Positions 1 to 5,230 of a stretch of DNA of 6,578 bases are shown one piece after another; within the stretch, counting starts at the first letter, position 1; every line of letters begins with the position of its first letter. The translations under genes were made by a program, and so were the position numbers. Source of the stretch: JACMNW01 sp031402355 (GTDB taxonomy: Bacteria; Pseudomonadota; Alphaproteobacteria; Rhodobacterales; Rhodobacteraceae); NCBI GenBank assembly GCA_031402355.1, contig JANNSG010000016.1:1-6578 (forward strand), given 5' to 3'. The notes below the pieces were generated by a model that did no database searches, was not told where the DNA came from, and saw only the letters and a program-made list of their open reading frames with translations.

Positions 1-160
1 ACCGAGCGAAAGCTGGCCCCTTTAGACGTTCGTCGATCCTATTTCGACCCCATCCGCCCCCAATGAAGGAGTAGTTTGGTGGAGTCGCCGGGTACCGCCC
101 CCGGGTCCGAGCCGCGTATTACGGGTGCGTTTATCGCCATAGTTCCGGTTGCCCGGAGCA
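1..160 (-). ncRNA. ssrA: Circularly permuted two-piece tmRNA, partial
   Basis: tmRNA rescues stalled ribosomes by acting first as an alanyl-tRNA and then as a short mRNA for a degradation tag. Read on the minus strand, the acceptor piece comes first (about 160 to 77) and ends in an encoded CCA (79-77). After a 25-nt spacer, the coding piece starts with GGGGTCG at 51 and continues with AGGATCGACGAACGT, the tmRNA 5' signature, to the window edge. GGGGTCG (51-45) pairs with CGACTCC (87-81) into a 7-bp acceptor stem with G-U at the third pair, the alanine identity element. Next to it is a 5-bp T-stem, CCGGG (104-100) with CCCGG (92-88). A GCAA-capped hairpin, TCCGG/CCGGA, lies near the acceptor-piece 5' end. 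This 3'-before-5' order is the permuted arrangement known from alphaproteobacteria. The tag reading frame lies outside the window. The 5' end near 159-161 is inferred from the promoter. Confidence 0.9.
52..76 (-). other. Internal spacer of the permuted tmRNA, probably excised
   Basis: This 25-nt segment joins the CCA end of the acceptor piece (77) to the mature 5' end of the coding piece (51). In known permuted tmRNAs such a segment is removed by tRNA-type processing, leaving two RNAs held together by base pairing. The boundaries here come from the CCA and from the 7-bp acceptor stem, so they should be accurate to about a nucleotide. RNase P would be expected to cut before 51. Confidence 0.75.
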
Positions 161-165
161 CTTTG

Positions 166-194
166 AATATAGGGGCAGGGGCGGGGCGACGCAA
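166..194 (-). promoter_or_regulatory. Probable sigma-70-type promoter of the tmRNA gene
   Basis: On the minus strand TTGCGT (194-189) and TATATT (171-166) are separated by exactly 17 bp. The -10 matches the consensus at 5 of 6 positions. The -35 matches only its first three, TTG, as is common in alphaproteobacteria. The spacer is a C-rich tract. Transcription would start at about 159-161, giving an acceptor piece of about 83 nt that begins just before the first hairpin. The placement fits an RNA gene with its own promoter, independent of the upstream DUF1963 gene. Confidence 0.65.
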
Positions 195-306
195 GGTGGG
201 GTGTCTCAGGTCAGGTTGCCCTTACAAGCCCAAGGATTTCAGAAGGTTGCCCAAGGGTGTTAGGGATGCGTTAGGGAAGGGTGCTGCCGGGGCGGGCAAC
301 AAGGCG
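195..306. other. Non-coding leader between the DUF1963 stop and the tmRNA promoter
   Basis: No gene is visible here. The stretch holds two GTTAGGGA copies 11 bp apart (259-266 and 270-277) and two GGTTGCCC copies (214-221 and 245-252); a third GGTTGCCC lies inside the acceptor piece at 147-154. An inverted partner, GGGCAAC, sits at 294-300. A weak hairpin just past the DUF1963 stop (minus-strand GUUGCC...GGCAGC, about 284-300) has no T-tract, so it is not a convincing intrinsic terminator. Confidence 0.5.
259..277. repeat. Two 8-bp direct repeats at one helical turn
   Basis: GTTAGGGA occurs at 259-266 and again at 270-277, an 11-bp period that puts both copies on the same face of the helix. 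They lie 65-88 bp upstream of the tmRNA -35 box. The arrangement resembles a binding site for a dimeric or activating regulator, but it could be chance in a G-rich stretch. No regulator can be named from the sequence. Confidence 0.4.
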
Positions 307-1818
307 TCAGATCTCGGTGACCTCGCCCACCGCGCGATCAAAGCGGCCTTCGACCAGGCTTTCTGGGTCGATGAAGATGCCAAAGCTAGACAGGTCGTGC
401 CAGACGGTTCCGACCAACTCGCTATGGGGCAGTTCCAGCAAGCAGACCAAGTCGCTGCGCCCCGCCGTGACATAGGCCGCAAGGTTGATCTGGCCGCCCA
501 TTGCGCCAACCTCGAAAGCGGCATCGTGCTGCCAGATTGGTTCCAGCGCCGCGCGAACCACGGGCGGCAGCCGGTCCGGGTCGGCGGCATAGACCTGCCG
601 GCTGAGGTATTCGAAGGCGATGTAGTGCTCGTCCAGCGGCAGGCGCTGCAGCACGGGTTCGGGCGGCAACAGGGCATATTCGGCCTCGCCCGTCGTTTGG
701 TTCTTGACCTTGCCGATCCAGCGCACCTGAATACTCGACAACTCGTTGACCACTTCATCCCAGTGCGCGGGGGTAAACTCCTGAGCTCTGGCCCGCCGTT
801 TCAGGCCATCGCGCAAGCGCATCAGAACCTTGGCGGCTTCGCTACGCTCTGCCTGACTTTTGAGATGAAGGTCGTCCGCCTTTCCGGCCCGGCGTTCATC
901 GCTTACCGATCCGTTCAGTTTTATCACCAGCGTGGAGATGAGCGACATAAGGGTGGGCCAGCTGTAAGGCACGAAAGCGGGGTTCGACAGCGACAATGAC
1001 TTGCGCAGCAAGGCGGATGCGTTGGCAGTGTCGCGATACTTGAAATAGGGCCGTGGCAGATCTTCATCATGCGCGACGTCCAAGGCGCGGACCGGCCATT
1101 TCGTCAATGGCAGAGCCTTATCGTCCGGCGAACCCACCAGAAATTTGCGGCCGGCCCCGCGCCGAAGGATTGGGTAATACTGCGCGACCATCAGTTCAGC
1201 CGGATAAGCGCGTTCGGACAGAAGGCCATCGACGTGCAGGATCGAGACGGTCTGGAAATTGCTGTCGGGGTCGGTGAAGAAGGCCAGGCTGCCCGTCCGG
1301 GGACCAAGCCCGCCCCAGATGGTCGCAGGCAGATCGGCCAGTGCAATCTGGGCCAGAAACAGAAAGGGGCTGTCCGGTGTGCGCGGCCATTCGGCATGGG
1401 CTGACAGTTTCGGCAGGCCGCCGATCCAGCTGGTGACCCTGTCGGGCTGTGGCGGCGGCACGATGTAGTCAAGCCGCACCCGGCCGTCATAGAGCGCGGC
1501 GGGCCCGTCAATGGTCGCGGAGACGACGGCCGTGGAGCGGGCGATCTGCGTCGAGCGCGAGACGGGGCGCGGTGGTTCGACATGTCCGACCGCCTGCCGT
1601 TTCAGCCACAGGCGGTAAAGGATATGCTGGCGAGAGGGAAAGACGGCGATGCTGGCAAGCATCAGGCCAACGCCTTGCAGCCCCAGGATAATGTCGCCGG
1701 GGGTTTCCTTGAAACCCTTGGCCATCATGAAGACGCTGATGATCATCCATGCCGCACAGAGGATCATCACCGGAATCCGGAGCGCAGTTGCGAGGGCCAA
1801 GAGAATGGAACGAAGCAT
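307..1818 (-). CDS. Membrane-anchored DUF1963 (YwqG-like) protein
   Basis: This 503-residue protein has no known biochemical activity. Two hydrophobic segments (about residues 15-33 and 43-60) suggest an N-terminal inner-membrane anchor, followed by a linker to about 125. The DUF1963 hallmarks come in two blocks. The first is GGLP (133-136), WP (144-145) and FLAQIAL (154-160), followed by a G-x-L-x-FF segment near 176-181. The second is GG (441-442), then LVCLLELP (457-464) and FIDP (482-485), ending in GRFDRAV. Between them lies a long insert with a highly charged helix (about 307-347), so the protein is about twice the length of a simple YwqG-type member. The start at 1818 is preferred: AAGG (1829-1826) sits 7 nt upstream and the membrane segment follows directly. 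The 40-codon extension back to 1938 would begin against a terminator. It is probably transcribed alone. I am sure of the family, not of any function. Confidence 0.85.
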   Translation of the reverse strand: MLRSILLALATALRIPVMILCAAWMIISVFMMAKGFKETPGDIILGLQGVGLMLASIAVFPSRQHILYRLWLKRQAVGHVEPPRPVSRSTQIARSTAVVSATIDGPAALYDGRVRLDYIVPPPQPDRVTSWIGGLPKLSAHAEWPRTPDSPFLFLAQIALADLPATIWGGLGPRTGSLAFFTDPDSNFQTVSILHVDGLLSERAYPAELMVAQYYPILRRGAGRKFLVGSPDDKALPLTKWPVRALDVAHDEDLPRPYFKYRDTANASALLRKSLSLSNPAFVPYSWPTLMSLISTLVIKLNGSVSDERRAGKADDLHLKSQAERSEAAKVLMRLRDGLKRRARAQEFTPAHWDEVVNELSSIQVRWIGKVKNQTTGEAEYALLPPEPVLQRLPLDEHYIAFEYLSRQVYAADPDRLPPVVRAALEPIWQHDAAFEVGAMGGQINLAAYVTAGRSDLVCLLELPHSELVGTVWHDLSSFGIFIDPESLVEGRFDRAVGEVTEI

Positions 1819-1942
1819 CTGAGCGCCTTGGGTGGGGTTCAACGCGACGGATCGCAGGAGTACCGGGCGGATTTTGGGCGCAGGCGTGACGCCTTGATGG
1901 CAAAACTGCGCTGCCCACAGGCACCGTGCATGGGACAAATGA
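1819..1942 (-). other. Upstream region of the DUF1963 gene
   Basis: The region lies between the DUF1963 start and the preceding terminator, so it should hold that gene's promoter. It contains a ribosome binding site AAGG (1829-1826) and a small perfect hairpin AGGCG-TGA-CGCCT (1882-1894). I could not find a -35/-10 pair that I trust. Confidence 0.4.
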
Positions 1943-1974
1943 AAACGCCCGGCAGGCTTCCCCGCCGGGCGTTT
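1943..1974 (-). terminator. Rho-independent terminator of the solute-binding protein gene
   Basis: A perfect 11-bp stem is formed by AAACGCCCGGC (1943-1953) and GCCGGGCGTTT (1964-1974) around a 10-nt loop. Read on the minus strand, the stem lies 19 bp past the solute-binding protein stop and ends in GCGTTTTCATTT, so T residues follow the GC core. On the plus strand the T-run is shorter, though some bidirectional activity is possible. It separates the solute-binding protein and DUF1963 transcripts. Confidence 0.85.
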
Positions 1975-1993
1975 CCGGACGTAAAGTCAGACC

Positions 1994-3046
1994 TTAAAAT
2001 CCGGCCTTGATGTCTTCAAATTCGGCCAACATCCGGTCGCGCATGGCGGTGTCGATCGGGACTTGCGGCAGCAGGGTCGAACTGATCGGGCTGACGCCAG
2101 CGGCCTCAAGTGCTGCCGGGTCAAGTTTTGCCATGCCGGCATCGTTCGAATGGGCATAGCCGAAGGTATCGAGCAGCACTTGCGACGACTCCTGCGACAA
2201 AAGCGAATTGGCAAAGTCATAGACCTTGTCTTCGCTGCCAGCGCCGTCCTTCATGTTCACCAGGCCACAAAACCAAGTCGTAACGCCTTCGGTTGGCTGA
2301 CGCTGAAAACCGACCGGAAAGTTTTCGGACCGCAAAAGTGCGACTGAATCGTTCCACGACCAGGCAATCTGGACTTCGCCCGACGCCATCAGCTGCGTCA
2401 ATTGCGACGGATCGGACCAGTAGGCGCGCACATTGGCGTTGGCTTCGCGCAGCCAGGCGGCGGCGGCGGCGAACTGGTCATCGGAAACATTGGTCCAGTC
2501 TGAAACCCCGGTTGCCAGCAAGGCCAGCGACCAGACATCATCGGTATTGTCGGGCAGCGAAATGCGGCCTTGATATTTCGGATCGAGGAACACCGAAAGC
2601 GAGGCCACGTCTTCGGCGGGGACGGTTTCGGAATTGTAGGCGATTGCCGTGTAGGCATAGTCCGTTGGCAAGAACCACACGCCTGCATCATCCACGAAAT
2701 CTTTGGAGGCGAGCATTCTTGGTGCGATATTCGCGTATTCCGGGATCTTGCTGATGTCCCAGGGCTCGATCAGATCCGCAGCGCGATATTTTGGGATCAT
2801 CTGCGAACAGGGATGAACGGTGTCAGCCTTGAAGCCTGAGGAGACTTTCTGAAAAGCCTCGTCATCATCGGCAAAGAACGAGTAGGTTGGTATCTCGCCG
2901 TTCTTGGCGATGTAGGATGTATTCAGACCTTCAATTTCCCAACCGGCCCAATCGAACACGGTCAGGTCTGCATCACCGGCTATGGCGGGCGCAGATGCGC
3001 AAATCGCCATTGTGACGCTTGACAACAAGAGGGTGGATCGTTTCAT
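1994..3046 (-). CDS. PotD-like periplasmic ABC-transporter substrate-binding protein
   Basis: This 350-residue protein resembles the spermidine/putrescine-binding (PotD, COG0687) group, which delivers small, often cationic substrates to an inner-membrane ABC importer. An N-terminal KR followed by a hydrophobic core and AIA|GDA (cleavage after about residue 23) is a Sec signal peptide without a lipobox, so the mature protein should be free in the periplasm. After it, LTVFDWAGW matches the first beta strand of the family. WFLPTDYAYTAIAYN fits the central hinge and pocket region, and WSWNDSV the second lobe. The length is close to PotD. AAGGGAG (3058-3052), 5 nt before ATG, supports the start. 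No permease or ATPase gene lies in the 1.0 kb downstream or 3.5 kb upstream, so it is an orphan here. The substrate cannot be read from the sequence; polyamines, opines or amino-acid derivatives are possible. Confidence 0.9.
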   Translation of the reverse strand: MKRSTLLLSSVTMAICASAPAIAGDADLTVFDWAGWEIEGLNTSYIAKNGEIPTYSFFADDDEAFQKVSSGFKADTVHPCSQMIPKYRAADLIEPWDISKIPEYANIAPRMLASKDFVDDAGVWFLPTDYAYTAIAYNSETVPAEDVASLSVFLDPKYQGRISLPDNTDDVWSLALLATGVSDWTNVSDDQFAAAAAWLREANANVRAYWSDPSQLTQLMASGEVQIAWSWNDSVALLRSENFPVGFQRQPTEGVTTWFCGLVNMKDGAGSEDKVYDFANSLLSQESSQVLLDTFGYAHSNDAGMAKLDPAALEAAGVSPISSTLLPQVPIDTAMRDRMLAEFEDIKAGF

Positions 3047-3269
3047 TTTTGCTCCCTTAAGGTATTGGCAACGTGTCCCCCCACGGACACGGACGTGATA
3101 AATAGGCTAGATTAGCTCTGGCGCTTGCTCAACCACCTATTAAGGATGGTGTAGAGGACGTTGGGTGACAAGGGACGTAGGCGATGTGCAAAATAACATT
3201 TCCGGCAATTCAGTTGGTTTTGCGGGCCCGGGCACGCAGGCTGGTCGGTTGTGCAGGACCGAAGTCATC
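3047..3269. promoter_or_regulatory. Divergent intergenic region with 5'-UTR hairpin
   Basis: This spacer must carry promoters for the solute-binding protein gene (minus) and the DinB-family gene (plus). The clearest structure is CGTGTCC (3072-3078) and GGACACG (3085-3091), a perfect 7-bp inverted repeat with a 6-nt loop, 26 bp upstream of the minus-strand start codon. It could be an operator or an mRNA hairpin. A possible minus-strand -35, TTGAGC (3132-3127), lies 17 bp from a poor -10, TAGCCT. A -10-like TAACAT (3194-3199) on the plus strand has no good -35. No promoter is assigned with confidence. Confidence 0.45.
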
Positions 3270-3779
3270 ATGATCAGCCCGCATTGGTGCCGTACCATGG
3301 CGCGGTATAACTTGTGGCAGAACCGCACGATAATTGCGGCGGCTGACACGCTGGGCCCGAAAGCCCGGCAAGACGACCGGGGCGCTCCGCACGGATCAAT
3401 CGGCGGAACACTGTCACATCTGCTGTGGACAGACCGGGTTTGGATGGCGCGGTTTGATGGCGGTGCGCCACCAGATGGCAAGCAGGCAACCAGCGGCATG
3501 CAGTTTCGCGACTGGGAGCTTTACCGTGCTGAACGGGCGCAGACCGATACCCGCATTCTGGACTGGGCGACCAGTCTTGAAGAAGCTGCCCTTGACGGCG
3601 AGTTGTTCTGGATTTCGAAATCCGCCGAGCGGCATGTATCGCGTCCGATGGCCGTTTGCATCACGCATTTCTTTGTACAGCAGGTGCACTGTCGGGGCGA
3701 GGTTCATGCCCTGCTTAGCGCCGCCGGTGTCAAGCCATTGGACAGCGCCTTGGTCTTGATGCCTGACTTGCTGGAATAG
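3270..3779 (+). CDS. DinB-family (COG2318) four-helix protein
   Basis: DinB-family proteins are small four-helix bundles, usually with a three-histidine metal site. Characterised relatives include thiol S-transferases and thiol-dependent isomerases; the family is unrelated to DNA polymerase IV. This 169-residue protein opens with MISPHWCRTMARYNLWQN, typical of the proteobacterial branch, which fixes the start at 3270 although AGGA (3255-3258) is 11 nt away. GTLSHLLWTDRVW carries the first expected ligand, His50. The C-terminal helix reads HFFVQQVHCRGEVHALL (133-149), where I expect N-H-x-T-x-H-R-G-Q. The canonical second and third histidines are thus Gln137 and Cys141; His133 and His140 remain nearby. 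Metal binding may therefore be altered or lost. The stop is 27 bp before the PLP enzyme gene, so the two are probably co-transcribed. The substrate is unknown. Confidence 0.85.
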   Translation: MISPHWCRTMARYNLWQNRTIIAAADTLGPKARQDDRGAPHGSIGGTLSHLLWTDRVWMARFDGGAPPDGKQATSGMQFRDWELYRAERAQTDTRILDWATSLEEAALDGELFWISKSAERHVSRPMAVCITHFFVQQVHCRGEVHALLSAAGVKPLDSALVLMPDLLE

Positions 3780-3797
3780 CGAAACGTCGTCACCCAT

Positions 3798-3801
3798 AGG
3801 A
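3798..3801 (+). promoter_or_regulatory. Ribosome binding site of the PLP-enzyme gene
   Basis: AGGA lies 5 nt before the ATG at 3807, inside the 27-bp gap after the DinB-family stop. It decides for the first ATG over the in-frame ATG five codons later (Met6). No terminator is visible in the gap, which supports co-transcription with the upstream gene. Confidence 0.6.
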
Positions 3802-3806
3802 ATAAA

Positions 3807-5042
3807 ATGACCAAAATTGATATGACTTTCGTGCGCGCCCAGTTTCCGGCGTTTGAAGCGCCTTTGACCAAGGGGCAGGCGTTTTTTGAAAATGCGGGCG
3901 GGTCTTATCCCTGCCGTCAGGTGGTGGACCGACTGCACCGGTTTTACACGGAACGAAAGGTGCAGCCTTATTCACCCTACCCGGCATCGCAGGCTGGCGG
4001 CGAGGAAATGGACGAGGCGCGGGTGCGGCTGGCGGCACTTATGGGGGTAGACACCGATGAGCTGTCGTTCGGGCCATCGACAAGCACCAATACCTATGTG
4101 CTGTCGCAGGCCGTGCGGCAATGGTTGACCGGAACGGGCGGTACTGTGGTGGTGACCAATCAGGACCATGAGGCAAATTCAGGCGTCTGGCGGCGTCTGG
4201 CCGATGCAGGGATAGAGGTGCGAGAGTGGCAGATTGACCCGCAGACCGGGCATCTTGATCTGGGTGATCTGGCGGCGTTGCTGGGCGATGGCCGCGTGCG
4301 TCTGGTTTGTTTTCCGCATTGTTCCAACGTGGTGGCCGAGATTAACCCGGTTGCCGAAATCTGCGCCATGGCACGCAGCGCGGGCGCTTACACCTGTGTA
4401 GACGGCGTCAGTTACGCGCCGCACGGCTTGCCTGATGTGCGGGCGTTGGGGGCGGATGTCTATCTGTTCTCGACTTATAAAACTTACGGGCCGCATCAGG
4501 GGATCATGACAATCACCCGCGAATTTGGCGCGGTTTTGCCTGCGCAGGGCCATTGGTTCAACGCGGATACCCTTTACAAACGCTTCACGCCGTCGGGGCC
4601 GGATCACGCGCAGATTGCGGCTTGTGCGGGCATGGCGGATTATATCGACGCGCTTTACGTGCAGCATTTCGGGGCAGGGGATGCGACACCTTTGGCGCGC
4701 AACGCGGCGGTGCATGATCTGATGCGGGCGCAAGAGATTGAGGCGACAGGGCCGTTGCTGGAGTATCTGGCGGCGCGCAATGATCTGCGGCTGATCGGGC
4801 CAAGGCTGGCCCGCGACCGCGCGCCGACGGTGGCAGTGGCGCTGCACGGAGCGGCGGCGCCTGTTGCAGCACGGCTGGCAAAGCACGGGATCAATTGCCT
4901 TGGCGACGATTTTTACGCAGTGCGCCCGTTGCAGGCGATGGGCGTCGACCTGAACCTTGGCGTCTTGCGGATGAGCCTTGTGCATTACACCAGCGCCGAG
5001 GACGTCTCGCGGTTGATTGCGGCGCTGGACAAAGAGCTTTGA
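3807..5042 (+). CDS. PLP-dependent class V aminotransferase, cysteine-desulfurase-like
   Basis: This 411-residue cytosolic fold-type I PLP enzyme belongs to the cysteine-desulfurase-like (SufS/CsdA-related) group whose substrate is mostly untested. FFENAGGS (27-34) is the family's N-terminal strand. NQDHEANSGVW (118-128) supplies the ring-stacking His121, CVDGVSYAPHG (197-207) the cofactor aspartate Asp199, and STYKTYGPHQG (222-232) the Schiff-base Lys225. The C-terminal GDDFYAVRPL...LRMSLVHYTSAEDV matches the end of the group. True desulfurases carry a mobile-loop cysteine in an R-x-G-x-x-C context. I see none here; Cys364 in GINCLG is the nearest, and its role is unclear. Cysteine desulfurase, selenocysteine lyase, C-S lyase or another beta-elimination is possible. 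No iron-sulfur (suf/isc) genes are adjacent. The neighbour is the DinB-family gene, which hints at thiol chemistry, as an inference only. Confidence 0.88.
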   Translation: MTKIDMTFVRAQFPAFEAPLTKGQAFFENAGGSYPCRQVVDRLHRFYTERKVQPYSPYPASQAGGEEMDEARVRLAALMGVDTDELSFGPSTSTNTYVLSQAVRQWLTGTGGTVVVTNQDHEANSGVWRRLADAGIEVREWQIDPQTGHLDLGDLAALLGDGRVRLVCFPHCSNVVAEINPVAEICAMARSAGAYTCVDGVSYAPHGLPDVRALGADVYLFSTYKTYGPHQGIMTITREFGAVLPAQGHWFNADTLYKRFTPSGPDHAQIAACAGMADYIDALYVQHFGAGDATPLARNAAVHDLMRAQEIEATGPLLEYLAARNDLRLIGPRLARDRAPTVAVALHGAAAPVAARLAKHGINCLGDDFYAVRPLQAMGVDLNLGVLRMSLVHYTSAEDVSRLIAALDKEL

Positions 5043-5076
5043 ATCGGGCTTTGGGCGGGCTTTGAAAGGCCGCGAC

Positions 5077-5150
5077 GGGGGGGGCTGTCTGCCCCCCTCT
5101 TGGCTTGCGCCAATTCACCCCCCGAGGATATTTCCGACCAAAATGAAAGC
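5077..5150 (+). repeat. Terminator-like hairpins plus AGGATATTT intergenic element
   Basis: After the PLP-enzyme stop, GGGGGGC (5079-5085) and GCCCCCC (5091-5097) form a 7-bp stem with a 5-nt loop. A smaller hairpin, TTGGC-TTGC-GCCAA (5100-5113), follows. Then comes CCCCCCGAGGATATTT (5118-5133) and, shortly after, GACCAAAATGAAAG (5136-5149). From memory, the GC hairpin plus CCCGAGGATATTT plus a purine-rich ATGAA segment recurs downstream of genes in Rhodobacterales; I cannot confirm it here. The C-run at 5118-5123 could also pair with the G-run at 5077-5084, giving an alternative fold. No T-tract follows the first stem, so ordinary intrinsic termination is uncertain. Confidence 0.6.
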
Positions 5151-5230
5151 GGGTAGGTTGACTTGCGCGATTGCGGGTTAGTTGACCGACACATCGAGGG
5201 ACCATGACTCCTGGGTGAAGGGAAAGAGTG
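5151..5230 (+). promoter_or_regulatory. Upstream region of the photolyase gene
   Basis: Two TTGAC boxes lie at 5158-5162 and 5182-5186, 24 bp apart, within the related strings GTAGGTTGAC and GTTAGTTGAC. Either could be a -35 element, but no convincing -10 follows at 16-18 bp. AGGGA (5219-5223), 7 nt before the ATG at 5231, is a good ribosome binding site. Confidence 0.4.

Noticed and set aside
76..999. 307-codon plus-strand reading frame.
   Set aside because: It runs across the tmRNA acceptor piece, its promoter and the antisense strand of the DUF1963 gene. The translation shows no recognisable domain, and the minus-strand frame has clear family motifs.
1882..1894. Perfect AGGCG-TGA-CGCCT hairpin upstream of the DUF1963 gene.
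   Set aside because: The stem is only 5 bp with a 3-nt loop and no T-tract, and chance occurrence is likely in GC-rich DNA.
1819..1938. 40-codon upstream extension of the DUF1963 gene to an ATG at 1938.
   Set aside because: That ATG lies 5 bp from the terminator stem with no ribosome binding site, and the extension is not membrane-like. The ATG at 1818 has AAGG at a 7-nt spacing and leads straight into the membrane segment.
3165..3269. 35-codon upstream extension of the DinB-family gene.
   Set aside because: Family members begin near MISP-x-x-C-R-x-M-A-R-Y-N, which matches the ATG at 3270. The extension is low-complexity and lacks a good ribosome binding site.
3270..3779. Reading the DinB-family gene as DNA polymerase IV.
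   Set aside because: The shared name is historical. The 169-residue four-helix protein has no Y-family polymerase motifs.
4179..4985. 268-codon minus-strand reading frame.
   Set aside because: It is wholly antisense to the PLP-enzyme gene, is rich in Arg, His and Gln as expected of a GC-rich shadow frame, and shows no domain.
5228..5230. In-frame GTG directly before the photolyase ATG as an alternative start.
   Set aside because: The ATG at 5231 has better spacing to AGGGA (7 nt) and is the preferred codon. The difference would be one residue.
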